Shown here: positions 15,617 through 24,240 of the stretch, piece by piece
How the letters are laid out: each line of letters starts with the position of its first letter
Numbering within the stretch: the stretch's first letter is position 1
NCBI RefSeq assembly: GCF_000336995.1
Contig: NZ_AOJI01000033.1
Location: 45,440 to 109,439, forward strand
From: Halorubrum aidingense JCM 13560
GTDB taxonomy: Archaea; Halobacteriota; Halobacteria; Halobacteriales; Haloferacaceae
Reading direction: 5' to 3'
DNA length: 64,000 nucleotides
Notes under the pieces: generated by a model
Told to the model about the DNA's origin: nothing
What the model saw: the letters and a program-made list of their open reading frames with translations, nothing else
Databases searched by the model: none
Translations under genes and position numbers: made by a program

Positions 15617-16822
15617 GTGGCGGACCCGACGATCGACGCGGCGTCCGAGGCGGTAGCCGACGGATCCGACGAGCTCGACGTTCCCGCTATCGATCTCCCG
15701 AGCGACGCCTTCGGCGCCGTGCTCGACGCGCTCGACGGCCGCGAGCCCGACGAGCCGCTTCGGTTCGAGGGCTTCGCGGTCGCCCGCGACGACGCCGCGG
15801 CGGGCGAGTTCCGCCTCGACCCCGCCGGCGGCGACCCGCGAACGGGGCTGAGCGAGCGCGACCTCCACGAGGCGCTCGCCGACCGCGCCGCGGCGGTGAC
15901 GGACTGGTACGTCTTCGAGCGCGTCGTCGGCGAGTTCGGTCCCCGCCGAGCGTTCCTGCGCTGGATCGAGGACGCCGACGGCGAGACGGTCGCGACCCGG
16001 TACGCCGCCCTCGCCGAGGGCATCGAGCGCGCGTGGGGCGAGCTGCAGATCACGGCCACCGTCACCGACCGCGGCGAGCGCCGGTACGACCTCCGCCACG
16101 CCGACGACGCCGGCGCCTCGGTCGACGATCTGGACGTGTACGAGAACCCGCTCGACGCCCGCGACATCGTCACGTACGACGACAAGGGGCGCTATCGCCC
16201 CCTCAAAACCGCCCCGTCGCTGACGGGCGGGTGGGTCTTCCCCGACCTCGGGCCGCGCGACGCGTACGAGGCGGTCGAGACGGTCTACCCGGCGACGGTC
16301 GCCAACTGGCACCGCGAGCGCGAAGGCGAACTCGACGTGAGCCACTGGCGCGAGACGATGGCGAGACAGTCCGGCATCTACGGCGTCGTGAAGACGTGGG
16401 ACCGCGGCGAGGGCCACGAGCACGTGAACTGGGTCGCGGAGGCGTGCTGTGACGACTCGCAGTGCCTGAAGCGCCGGGAGTGGCAGTACGACGAGGAGAC
16501 GGACCTCGACGTCGACGGCGGCGACGGCGTCTTCCCCTGCCGCGAGCCCTGCTCGGTCGTCGTCTCGGCCGCGCGCAAGTGGACCCGCCTCGAGAGCGAG
16601 CAGCCCCGGACCTACGAGTTCGAGTTGACTCCGAGCGAGAAGGAGCAGGTCGAGGACATCATCGACGCGGTCGCCGACGGCCGGATCGACGATATCCGCG
16701 AGGCCGACACGAAGGAGGGCGCGAACCGCTACCGCGCTCGCTTCCTGCGCGCCAAGCTGTTCGACGACGACGGGAACCTCGGCGGCGTGCCGACCGATCC
16801 GGACGAGGACGACGAGGAGTAA
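15617..16822 (+). CDS. DR2241-family protein with Fe-S cysteine cluster
   Basis: A 401-residue protein matching the part of Deinococcus DR2241 that follows its CbiX domain. The N-terminal region (to about 150) is a mixed helical/strand stabilising region. A cysteine cluster follows: Cys277, Cys278 and Cys283 (EACCDDSQC), then Cys308 and Cys312 (FPCREPC), which suits a 4Fe-4S cluster. The C-terminal segment is charged and helical. The start is GTG at 15617, 2 bp after cbiX. The likely role is an electron-transfer or stabilising partner of the CbiX chelatase; no direct proof. The topA start lies 89 bp downstream with its own promoter. Confidence 0.82.
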   Translation: MADPTIDAASEAVADGSDELDVPAIDLPSDAFGAVLDALDGREPDEPLRFEGFAVARDDAAAGEFRLDPAGGDPRTGLSERDLHEALADRAAAVTDWYVFERVVGEFGPRRAFLRWIEDADGETVATRYAALAEGIERAWGELQITATVTDRGERRYDLRHADDAGASVDDLDVYENPLDARDIVTYDDKGRYRPLKTAPSLTGGWVFPDLGPRDAYEAVETVYPATVANWHREREGELDVSHWRETMARQSGIYGVVKTWDRGEGHEHVNWVAEACCDDSQCLKRREWQYDEETDLDVDGGDGVFPCREPCSVVVSAARKWTRLESEQPRTYEFELTPSEKEQVEDIIDAVADGRIDDIREADTKEGANRYRARFLRAKLFDDDGNLGGVPTDPDEDDEE

Positions 16823-16878
16823 CTCCCGCTTCGCGCGCACAGTCGCGCGTGCGGGCGATCTTAAGTTGTGTCACGAAA

Positions 16879-16887
16879 CCTTTAGAC
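16879..16887 (+). promoter_or_regulatory. Candidate TATA box for topA
   Basis: CCTTTAGAC, 25-33 nt upstream of the topA ATG at 16912; consistent with a leaderless message. Confidence 0.4.
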
Positions 16888-16911
16888 GGGGGAGCGGCCT
16901 ATCTCGGGGCA

Positions 16912-19548
16912 ATGAGTCGCGGCCCCGAACTGATAATCACGGAGAAGGACAACGCGGCGCGCCGCATCGCCGACATCTTGAGCGGCGAGTCCGCGACGGC
17001 GGAGCGGCAGAACGACGTCAACGTGTACAAGTGGGGCGGCAAGCGCTGTATCGGCCTCTCCGGGCACGTCGTCGGGGTCGACTTCCCCGCCGAGTACAAC
17101 GACTGGCGCGACGTCGAGCCGGTCGAGCTCATCGACGCCCCCGTCACCAAGGAGCCGACCCAAGAGGGGATCGTCGCGGCCCTCCGCAAACTGGCCCGTA
17201 ACGCCTCGCGAGTCGTCATCGCGACGGACTACGACCGCGAGGGCGAACTGATCGGGAAGGAGGCGTACGAGCTGGTTCGCGAGGTCAACGAGGACGCCCC
17301 CATCGATCGGGTCCGCTTCTCGTCGATCACCGACAACGAGGTGCAGGAGGCGTTCGCGAACCCCGACGAACTCGACTTCGACCTGGCCGCCGCCGGCGAG
17401 GCCCGCCAGGTGATCGACCTCACTTGGGGCGCGGCGCTCACCCGCTTCCTCTCGCTGTCCGCCCGCCAACTCGGCGACGACTTCATCTCCGTCGGCCGGG
17501 TGCAGGGGCCGACGCTCAAACTGATCGTCGACCGCGAGCGCGAGATCAAGGCGTTCGACCCGGAGGCGTACTGGGAGCTGTACGGGAACCTGACCAAATC
17601 CGGCGGTGACCCCTTCGAGGCGCGGTACTTCTACCTGAACGACGAGGGCAACGAGGCCGAGCGCGTCTGGGACGGCGACGTCGCCGAGATCCTCACGGAG
17701 GCGCTCAACGCCGCGGAGGAGGCCGTCGTCGACGACGTGCGTCGGCGGACCCGGACCGACGAGCCGCCGACCCCGTTCAACACCACGGCGTTCATCCGGG
17801 CGGCCGGCTCGCTCGGCTACTCCGCGCAGCGCGCCATGTCGCTCGCGGAGGACCTGTACACCGCCGGCTACGTCACCTACCCGCGCACGGACAACACGGT
17901 GTACCCCGAGGACCTCGACCCGCGGGAGCTGATCGAGGAGCTGTCGGCCGCGTCGACGTTCGGGAGCGACGCGAAGGGCCTGCTGGACGCGGACCGCGAG
18001 ATCGAGCCCACCGAGGGCGACAAGGAGACGACCGACCACCCGCCCATCCACCCGACCGGCGAGCTTCCCTCGGCCTCGGACCTCTCGGAGGACGAGTGGG
18101 AGGTGTACGAGCTGATCGTCCGGCGCTTCCTCGCGACCTGCGCCGAGCCCGCGACGTGGGAGCGGCTCCGCGTCGTCGCGCTGGCGAACGGCGAGGCCTC
18201 CGCGATCGCCGAGCGCGCGGACGGACTCGCGGCCCTGCGCGACCCGGACGAGGCGGCCGGCCCGGGCGACCTCGCCGCCGACGGCGGCCTCCGGCTGAAA
18301 GCGAACGGGAAGCGCCTGCTGGAGGCGGGCTACCACGACGTCTACCCGTACCGCTCCAGCGACGAGCGGATCGTCCCGGACGTCGAGGTCGGCGAGACGC
18401 TCGCGCTCGACGACCGACGGACCGAGGCGAAGGAGACGCAGCCCCCCCGCCGGTACGGACAGTCCCGGCTCATCGAGGAGATGGAGAAACGCGGCGTCGG
18501 CACGAAAGCGACTCGCCACCGCACCCTCGAAAAGCTGTACGACCGCAACTACATCGAGAGCGATCCGCCGCGGCCGACCCGGCTCGCGGAGGCGGTCGTG
18601 GAGGCCGCAGAGGAGTTCGCCGACCACGTTGTGAGCGAGGAGATGACCGCTCAACTCGAACGCGACATGCAGGCGATCGCGGCCGGCGAGAAGGACTACG
18701 ACGAGGTGACCGCGGCGTCCAGAGAGCTGCTCGACCGCGTGTTCGAGGACCTGACCGAGTCGCGCGAGGCGGTCGGTGACCACCTCCAGAAATCGCTGAA
18801 GGCGGACAAGACGCTCGGTCCGTGTCCGGAGTGCGGCGCGGACCTGCTCGTTCGGAAGTCCCGGCAGGGGTCGTACTTCGTCGGCTGTGACGGCTACCCC
18901 GACTGCGAGTACACCCTGCCGCTCCCCTCCACCGGGAAGCCGCTGCTCTTGGACGAGACCTGCGAGGACCACGACCTCCGGCACGTGAAGATGCTCGCCG
19001 GCCGGAAGACGTTCGTCCACGGCTGCCCGCAGTGTAAGGCCGACGCGGCCGACGAGCAGGAGGACGAGGTGATCGGGGTGTGTCCCGAGTGCGGGGAGGG
19101 CGCGGCCTCGCCGCGCGACGGAGGCGGTGAAACCGCCGACGCCGGCGGAGAGTTGGCGATCAAGCGGCTCCGCTCCGGGTCGCGTCTCGTCGGCTGCACG
19201 CGGTACCCCGACTGCGACTACTCGCTCCCGCTCCCCCGACGCGGCGAGCTCGAGATCACGGACGAGACCTGCGAGGAACACGACCTCCCGCACCTCCGCG
19301 TTCACTCCGGCGACGAGCCGTGGGAGCTCGGCTGTCCGATCTGCAACTACCGGGAGTTCACGGCTCGACAGGAGGGGTCCGAGCTACAGTCCGTCGACGG
19401 GATCGGCGAGAAGACCGCCGAGAAACTGCAGGACGCCGGCGTCGACGGCGTCACCGACCTCAAGGACGCTGACCCGGACGAACTCGCGGCCGACGTCGAC
19501 GGCGTCGGCCCGGACACGGTCCGCGACTGGCAGGCGAACGCCGACTGA
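16912..19548 (+). CDS. topA: DNA topoisomerase I (type IA)
   Basis: An 878-residue type IA topoisomerase that relaxes negative supercoils by nicking one strand. The Toprim domain starts PELIITEKDNAARRIADIL and holds the acidic motif TDYDREGELIGKE. The nucleophile is Tyr323 in GYVTYPRTDN. The C-terminal part (from about residue 630) has zinc-ribbon repeats (CPECGADLLVRKS with GYPDCEYTLPLP; CPECGEGAASPRD with RYPDCDYSLPLP), plus CEDH/CEEH...C-x-x-C elements. The end is a helix-hairpin-helix (SVDGIGEKTAEKLQDAGVDG). The ATG at 16912 is selected by the family N-terminus and the TATA spacing. The zinc/HhH tail is typical of haloarchaeal TopA. Confidence 0.96.
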   Translation: MSRGPELIITEKDNAARRIADILSGESATAERQNDVNVYKWGGKRCIGLSGHVVGVDFPAEYNDWRDVEPVELIDAPVTKEPTQEGIVAALRKLARNASRVVIATDYDREGELIGKEAYELVREVNEDAPIDRVRFSSITDNEVQEAFANPDELDFDLAAAGEARQVIDLTWGAALTRFLSLSARQLGDDFISVGRVQGPTLKLIVDREREIKAFDPEAYWELYGNLTKSGGDPFEARYFYLNDEGNEAERVWDGDVAEILTEALNAAEEAVVDDVRRRTRTDEPPTPFNTTAFIRAAGSLGYSAQRAMSLAEDLYTAGYVTYPRTDNTVYPEDLDPRELIEELSAASTFGSDAKGLLDADREIEPTEGDKETTDHPPIHPTGELPSASDLSEDEWEVYELIVRRFLATCAEPATWERLRVVALANGEASAIAERADGLAALRDPDEAAGPGDLAADGGLRLKANGKRLLEAGYHDVYPYRSSDERIVPDVEVGETLALDDRRTEAKETQPPRRYGQSRLIEEMEKRGVGTKATRHRTLEKLYDRNYIESDPPRPTRLAEAVVEAAEEFADHVVSEEMTAQLERDMQAIAAGEKDYDEVTAASRELLDRVFEDLTESREAVGDHLQKSLKADKTLGPCPECGADLLVRKSRQGSYFVGCDGYPDCEYTLPLPSTGKPLLLDETCEDHDLRHVKMLAGRKTFVHGCPQCKADAADEQEDEVIGVCPECGEGAASPRDGGGETADAGGELAIKRLRSGSRLVGCTRYPDCDYSLPLPRRGELEITDETCEEHDLPHLRVHSGDEPWELGCPICNYREFTARQEGSELQSVDGIGEKTAEKLQDAGVDGVTDLKDADPDELAADVDGVGPDTVRDWQANAD

Positions 19549-19614
19549 CGGCGTGACACCCGGCCGACCGATCGGTGTACCCTCGATCGGCGACCGCATC
19601 ACCGACATGCCGAT

Positions 19615-19629
19615 CCATAGACACATAAC
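19615..19629 (+). promoter_or_regulatory. Candidate TATA region of the histidine kinase gene
   Basis: ATAGACACATAACTG contains an AT-rich ACATAAC about 30 nt upstream of the ATG at 19656. No stronger candidate lies in the 107-bp spacer after topA. Confidence 0.35.
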
Positions 19630-19655
19630 TGCGGGCGACATCTCCCCGTTTATCG

Positions 19656-21152
19656 ATGAGTCGTGACCGCGACGACGGACGGTCGGCGGAGGGCGGCCGG
19701 ACCGCCGACGACGGCTCGGTACGCCCGCCGACGGACGCGCCGAGCGACGGGCCGGCGCCGCCGGTCCTCCGGTCGTTCGTCGACGCGGTTCCGACCCCGA
19801 CGCTGGCGTGTGACCCCGACACCCACGCGATTCGCGCCGTCAACGCTCCCGCGGCCGAGCTGCTCGATCAGTCCGCCGAGGCGCTGACGCTGATGGGGCT
19901 CGCCGACATCGGCGAGTCGTCGACGACCGCCGACGGTCGGTCGATCGCTGACGCGGTCGAGTCCGCGGTCGACGCTGACGGCGTCACCCGCTTCGAGTGG
20001 GACGCCGGCGGGTCCCGCGGCCGATTCAGGCTCGCGCTCTCGGTACACACGACCGCGATCGGGGGGCGAACGTGGCTCGTCGTCGGGCTCACCGACGTCA
20101 CCGATCGCGTGAGCGCCGAGGGGGAGTTACAGTCCCAACTCCGGGTGACCGACGCGATCGCGTCGACCGTCCCGTCCGCGTTGTTTCAGTGCACCGCGAG
20201 CGGAACGCTCACCCGCTGGAACGCGCGGCTCGCCGCCGACACGGGATACGCCGGCTCGGAGCTGTCCGGCACCGCCCTGACGACGCTGTTCGACGAGGAG
20301 CGCCGCGACGCGGTCGCCAAGGCGCTGCAGTCCGTGTACGGTCACGGCGAGGCCGTCGAGTGCGAGGCGACCTTGCTCACTCGGTCCGGCGAGCACGTCC
20401 CGTACCGGCTCGCGCTCGGACCGATCGTCGACGGCGACGAAGTCGTCGGGGCGATCGGACTCGGCGAGGACACGACGGCGGCGTCGCTTCGGGAGGAACG
20501 GCTCGCCGTGTTGACCCGCGTGCTCCGACACAACTTCCGCAACGACCTCAACGTGGTGACGGGGTTCACGGAGCGGGCCATCGCGGCGACCGACGACCCG
20601 GAACTCGCCGCGGAACTCGAACGCGTCGTCGACACCGCCGAGCGCCTGCTCAGAGTGGGTGAGACCTCTCGGCGGGTCGAACGACTGCTCGCGGACCGCC
20701 CGACGCCCGGACCGCGAGACCTGTCTGCCACCGTCGACGAGGCGATCGGATCGCTTCCGCCCGAGATCCGCGAGCGCGCGGCGATCGACGTCGACGTTCC
20801 CGACGGGGTCACGGTCTCGGCGGTCGGCTACTTGGCCGAGGCGATCGCGGAACTCGTCGACAACGCGATCCGACACAACGACGCGGAGCGCCCGTGGGTC
20901 AGGGTCAGCGCCGCCGAACTGCCGAGCGAGTCGTGGGTGTCGCTGGTCGTCGCCGACAACGGATCGGGGATCCCGCCGACCGAGCGGTCGGTGCTCACCG
21001 GCGAGGAGACGCCGTTAGAACACGCGAGCGGGCTCGGGCTCTGGTACGTCAACTGGATCGTCAGCGCCGGCGGCGGCGAGTTCGACCTCGGCGAGAGCAA
21101 GGCGGGCGGCACCCGGGTCACGATCGACCTCCGGACGCCGACCGAGGGGTAG
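19656..21152 (+). CDS. PAS-domain sensor histidine kinase
   Basis: A 498-residue cytoplasmic histidine kinase with no membrane helix. Two PAS-like segments (about 38-150, starting VLRSFVDAVPTPTLACDPDT, and about 160-280, with FQCTASGTLTRWNARLAADT) precede the dimerisation/phosphoacceptor helix, where His292 in VLRHNFRNDLNVVTGFTERA is the predicted phosphorylation site. The ATPase domain has the N box ELVDNAIRHND, G1 VADNGSGIPP and G2 HASGLGLWYVNWI. This layout is the common haloarchaeal soluble kinase type, often an orphan; no response regulator gene is adjacent and the signal is unknown. Confidence 0.93.
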   Translation: MSRDRDDGRSAEGGRTADDGSVRPPTDAPSDGPAPPVLRSFVDAVPTPTLACDPDTHAIRAVNAPAAELLDQSAEALTLMGLADIGESSTTADGRSIADAVESAVDADGVTRFEWDAGGSRGRFRLALSVHTTAIGGRTWLVVGLTDVTDRVSAEGELQSQLRVTDAIASTVPSALFQCTASGTLTRWNARLAADTGYAGSELSGTALTTLFDEERRDAVAKALQSVYGHGEAVECEATLLTRSGEHVPYRLALGPIVDGDEVVGAIGLGEDTTAASLREERLAVLTRVLRHNFRNDLNVVTGFTERAIAATDDPELAAELERVVDTAERLLRVGETSRRVERLLADRPTPGPRDLSATVDEAIGSLPPEIRERAAIDVDVPDGVTVSAVGYLAEAIAELVDNAIRHNDAERPWVRVSAAELPSESWVSLVVADNGSGIPPTERSVLTGEETPLEHASGLGLWYVNWIVSAGGGEFDLGESKAGGTRVTIDLRTPTEG

Positions 21153-21241
21153 CTCCCGACGCCGATCGGGGTATCGATCCGGACGCCGAGAGACGAATCG
21201 AGGCGGATCGAGCGGGCGGATCGAGCGGGCGGGGCCGTCGT

Positions 21242-21637
21242 TCACTCGACGAGCCGGACCTCGTCGCCGACCGCGACCGCGTCGGCCGCGCCGGCCGGCA
21301 GTTCGACGACGGTGTCGGCGCGCCCGCGGCCCAGGCCGACGAACGGGGCGAGCCGCTTTTTCGCCGTGACCTCGCCGTCGACCAGCCAGAGCGCGTCGAT
21401 CGAGAAGGGGACGAACAGCATGTGGAGCCACCGCGTCTCCGCCGCGCCGAAGGGGAACACGAGCGCGTAGTCGTCGGGGATCGACCGCCGGAACATCAGG
21501 CCGCGCGCCTGTTCGAGCGTCGAACGCGCAACGTCGACGTCGTCGGCGAGCGGGCGTGTCTCGCGGTCGTCGGACGGGTCGCGGTCGTCGGACGGATTGC
21601 GGCCGCCAGCGGGGGCGCGGCGGTGAACGAGTCGCAC
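21242..21637 (-). CDS. DUF192 family protein
   Basis: A 131-residue member of the DUF192 family (function unknown), recognised by QARGLMFRRSIPDDYALVFP, then WLHMLFVPFSIDALWLVDGE and APFVGLGRGRADTVVELPAG. The fold is a small beta-barrel; many relatives are secreted, but here no signal peptide is visible. The N-terminal 40 residues are poorly conserved and include an 18-bp DNA duplication (21561-21578 and 21579-21596) that encodes a repeated DPSDDRE-type segment, so the true start may lie further in. It lies 77 bp from a glutaredoxin gene on the same strand. Confidence 0.85.
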   Translation of the reverse strand: MRLVHRRAPAGGRNPSDDRDPSDDRETRPLADDVDVARSTLEQARGLMFRRSIPDDYALVFPFGAAETRWLHMLFVPFSIDALWLVDGEVTAKKRLAPFVGLGRGRADTVVELPAGAADAVAVGDEVRLVE

Positions 21638-21714
21638 GCTCGCCCCGTCGTCACGATCGGTAAATAGTCCCGCGGTTCGGTCGGCCGGTACTCGTCGGGT
21701 CGGTTCGTCCCGGC

Positions 21715-21969
21715 TCAGCTCGCGCCGCCGTACGTCTCGTCGAGGTACTCGACGATGTCGTCGCTCTCAGGCATCGCGTCGATGCCGTGCTCCTCGTCGA
21801 CGAGGACCGGCACGCCGGTCTGACCGCTTAGCTCCTCGACTTCGGTCCGCTCGGAGTGCGAGCGCGGCACCATCACGGAGTCGTACTCAAGGCCGAGTTC
21901 GTCGAGCTTGGCCGTCACCTTCGCGCAGTACGGGCAGCCTTCGAGTTCGTAGAGCGTCAGGCTCGTCAT
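21715..21969 (-). CDS. Glutaredoxin-like protein
   Basis: An 84-residue thioredoxin-fold protein with the dithiol motif CPYC at residues 12-15 (LYELEGCPYCAKVTAKLDEL). The cis-proline region is TGVPVLVDEEHGIDAMPESD and the C-terminal helix is DIVEYLDETYG. Glutaredoxins reduce disulfides or bind Fe-S clusters; haloarchaea lack glutathione and use gamma-glutamylcysteine, so that is the likely partner (family knowledge). A minus-strand CATCTTTACG box 26-34 nt upstream of the start points to a leaderless mRNA. Confidence 0.9.
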   Translation of the reverse strand: MTSLTLYELEGCPYCAKVTAKLDELGLEYDSVMVPRSHSERTEVEELSGQTGVPVLVDEEHGIDAMPESDDIVEYLDETYGGAS

Positions 21970-22082
21970 CGCTCCTCGGTACGACGCAGACGCGTAAAGA
22001 TGTACGGTGAGCGATGCGCGCGGCGCGCACGGGCGACGACTTAGCGTCGGCGTTGCGGCCGGGCGCTCGACCGCTCAGCGGA

Positions 22083-22330
22083 GCGGCGATCGTTTATAAG
22101 CAACCGAAGCGGTGGCGTCGCCGGCGCGGAGCACCGGCTGCAAGCGAGAGCTTCGCTCTCGTCCGGCGCGCCCGCTCGCGCCTTTATAAGGCGCGAGCGG
22201 ACCGCGAGGGAGTCGGTCGCCCCGAGCGAAGCGACGGGCGACCGACGAGGCTGGGGAGGTGTGAGGCGCTGTGCGGTGCCGTGCCGGGCTGTGCGGTGCG
22301 GGGCGGTGCCGTGCGGGGAACTCGAAGTGA
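22083..22330 (+). repeat. Hairpin-bearing dispersed repeat, copy C (longest)
   Basis: Third copy, same strand as copy A. Left box GTTTATAAGCAACCG (from about 22091); a small hairpin at 22145-22161 (arms CGAGAGC/GCTCTCG); the first main hairpin at 22172-22200 with 13-bp arms (CCGCTCGCGCCTT and its complement) around TAT, again centred on TTTATAA; the GCGAGGGA block; the second main hairpin with 11-bp arms GTCGGTCGCCC/GGGCGACCGAC; the core GAGGCTGGGGAGG; then a long GTGCGG/GTGCCG tail. The arms differ from copy A, yet pairing is kept. Confidence 0.9.
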
Positions 22331-22365
22331 CAACCGCGGATCGCTGCTGCCGACGGCGACGCCAC

Positions 22366-22405
22366 ACGTCCGCTTATAAACGCCCGACCACAGCTGCTTA
22401 TAAAT
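22366..22405 (-). repeat. Partial inverted copy of the repeat 5-prime end
   Basis: On the minus strand this reads ATTTATAAGCAGCTG, then a GC spacer and GTTTATAAGCGG, matching the left box of copy C (GTTTATAAGCAACCG). It faces copy C and lies just past the 3-prime end of the HNH gene. Confidence 0.6.
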
Positions 22406-22421
22406 CACCGTCCCCAGCCGC

Positions 22422-22877
22422 TCACGGTCGCGTCCCGAGCGCGGGGCGCGTCTCGTCGCGCGGGATCCGGTCGGCGCGCCGGTCGTGGACGTCCTCGTGG
22501 CAGTCGCGACACAGCGTGATCAGGTTCGAGAGGTCGTTCGATCCGCCGTTGGCGCGGGGGACGACGTGGTGTACCTCAAGCACCCGGGCGGCGGTGCCCT
22601 GCGTCGATTTCCCCGCCGGGCGGCGACGCGTCCGCCCGTCCCGGTCGCGCCACACCGTCGCGCCGTCGACGCGCTCGATCCGTCCGGCGGGACACAGCGC
22701 GCACTTGAACTTGTCCCGCAGGCGAACCCGCGCCTTCCGCTCCCACCCCGGCTGCGGGGAGCGGTACGAGCGCGGGCCGGACTGCGACAGCTTCGAGAAC
22801 AGCTGCGTGAGCGTGAGCGCGGGGGGATCCGGAAGCTCGCGGAGCTTCCACGCGCGGACCGACTCCCACGTTTCCAT
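22422..22877 (-). CDS. HNH endonuclease
   Basis: A 151-residue HNH nuclease. The C-terminal half carries the motif VLEVHHVVPRANGGSNDLSN, then LITLCRDCHEDVH, and a zinc pair is completed by CALCPAGR upstream, as in McrA/HNH family proteins with two CxxC pairs. The N-terminal 40 residues (METWESVRAWKLRELPDPPA) have no domain I recognise. It could be a restriction-like, homing or housekeeping nuclease. No methylase is adjacent. It lies directly beside repeat copy C and the inverted repeat fragment, which raises the question of a link to their spread. Confidence 0.85.
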   Translation of the reverse strand: METWESVRAWKLRELPDPPALTLTQLFSKLSQSGPRSYRSPQPGWERKARVRLRDKFKCALCPAGRIERVDGATVWRDRDGRTRRRPAGKSTQGTAARVLEVHHVVPRANGGSNDLSNLITLCRDCHEDVHDRRADRIPRDETRPALGTRP

Positions 22878-22940
22878 CGGCTCGCACTCGGCTCGGCGAT
22901 CGGATATATCCGACGGCCCGAGGCGGTTCCCAGCGCCTCG

Positions 22941-23981
22941 CTACGGCTTCACGAGGACCTTGATCGCCTCCCGCTCGTCCATCATGCGGTACCCCTCGTC
23001 GATCTCGTCGAGGCTCACCGTCTCGGTGAATATCGGCGCGGGGTCGAGCGTTCCCTGCAGCACGTCGACCAGCAGCTCTTCGGCGTACGCGCGGACCGGG
23101 GCCACGCCGCCGGCGAGCGTCACGTTGTCGCCGAACAGTCCGAACACGTCGAGCCCCTCGTCGTTGACGCCGTGCGGGACGCCGACGTAGCCGATCGTGC
23201 CACCGGGGCGGACCGCGTCGATGGCGGTGTTCATCGCGCTCGCGGCGCCGACGCACTCCATGACGTGGTTCGGCCCGCCGTACGTGAGTTCGCGGATCCG
23301 GTCGACGGCGGCCTCCCCGCGCCCGGACACGGTTTCGGTGGCCCCGAACGACTCGGCGAGTTCGAGCCGGTCCTCGTGGTGGCCCACCGCGATGATCCGC
23401 TCGGCGCCGAGCCGGCGGGCCGCGAGCACGCCGCAGAGCCCGACCGCGCCGTCGCCGATCACGGTCACGGTCGAGCCCGCCTCGACGCCCGCGCTGACGG
23501 CCGCGTGGTGGCCGGTCCCCAGCACGTCGGTCAGCGGGAGCAGCGACCGAAGCGTCTCCTCGTCGTCGGCGTGGCGGTCCGGAACGCGGACGAGCGTGCC
23601 GTCCGCGCGGGTCGACCGGACGTACTCGCCTTGGCCACCGCCGTTGTCGCCGCCCCACGAGTCGCCGTTCACACAGGAGGTGTGGAGCCCCTTCCGGCAG
23701 AACTCGCACTCCCCACAGGAGATCACGAAGGGCGCGAGCACGCGGTCGCCCGGGGCGACCGACGTGACCTCGTCGCCGACTTCCTTGACGATCCCCATCG
23801 GCTCGTGGCCGACCGGCGATCCGGGATCGCGGTCGCTGTCGCCGCGGTAGAACCACAGGTCCGACCCGCAGACCGCGGTGTGGGTCACGCGGACGATCGC
23901 GTCGGTCGGAGCCTCGATCTCGGGTCGGGGTCGCTCCTCGATCCCGACGTCGCCGGGAGCGTTGAACACGGCTGCGCGCAT
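22941..23981 (-). CDS. Zinc-dependent alcohol dehydrogenase family protein
   Basis: A 346-residue medium-chain dehydrogenase. The catalytic zinc site uses Cys in TAVCGSDLWFYRG and His in GHEPMGIV; the structural zinc lobe is CGECEFCRKGLHTSC. The Rossmann motif is VIGDGAVGLCGVLAARRLG, and YVGVPHGVN closes the cofactor domain. It is predicted to oxidise an alcohol or polyol with NAD(P)+; the substrate cannot be told from sequence. The ATG at 23981 (residue 1 = MRAAVFNAPGDVGIEERPRP) is the family start, and a CCCTTTTACC box 21-30 nt upstream on the minus strand supports it. Confidence 0.92.
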   Translation of the reverse strand: MRAAVFNAPGDVGIEERPRPEIEAPTDAIVRVTHTAVCGSDLWFYRGDSDRDPGSPVGHEPMGIVKEVGDEVTSVAPGDRVLAPFVISCGECEFCRKGLHTSCVNGDSWGGDNGGGQGEYVRSTRADGTLVRVPDRHADDEETLRSLLPLTDVLGTGHHAAVSAGVEAGSTVTVIGDGAVGLCGVLAARRLGAERIIAVGHHEDRLELAESFGATETVSGRGEAAVDRIRELTYGGPNHVMECVGAASAMNTAIDAVRPGGTIGYVGVPHGVNDEGLDVFGLFGDNVTLAGGVAPVRAYAEELLVDVLQGTLDPAPIFTETVSLDEIDEGYRMMDEREAIKVLVKP

Positions 23982-24028
23982 GGGTACGCTACCGGCGGGC
24001 ACGGTAAAAGGGCGCCGTCGAGCGAGAC

Positions 24029-24240
24029 TCAGAACCGGGCGTCGGACTCGGTGTCGCTCCGAGCGTCGGACACGAACTCGGCGCTCGCTCGACGACCTCT
24101 TCGACGGCTCCGTGCTCTTCCGGACCGGTGCTCCCGGTTCCCGCGCCGAGGTGTCGGGCGTGGTCGCTGACGCTCAACAGCCGATCGGCGTGCTCGTCGA
24201 CGATCGCGGCGCTTTCTCACCGGCGAGGCCGGGCCGTGCC
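24029..24240 (-). pseudogene. Remnant of a histidine kinase dimerisation region
   Basis: On the minus strand one frame reads GLAGEKAAIVDEHADRLLSV, SDHARHL, then GAVEEVVERA; after a frame change near 24090 the reading continues AEFVSDARSDTESDARF to a stop at 24029. This resembles the segment between the phosphoacceptor helix and the ATPase domain of haloarchaeal histidine kinases (compare ADRLLxVxExAR). A stop codon precedes it in frame, and no kinase core or ATPase domain is present on either side. I read it as a short degraded relic; chance similarity is possible. Confidence 0.35.

Larger units (their letters stand above)
21970..22421. other. 452-bp intergenic region dominated by repeats
   Basis: It contains repeat copy C and an inverted 5-prime fragment of the same family, described separately. 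Open frames on both strands here are low-complexity Arg/Ala/Pro translations of the repeat and are not supported as genes. The glutaredoxin promoter lies at its left edge. Confidence 0.7.

Noticed and set aside
22041..22367. Open frames on both strands across repeat copy C (Arg/Pro/Ala-rich)
   Set aside because: They are translations of the hairpin repeat and its GTGCGG tail, with no family features and no start-site signals.
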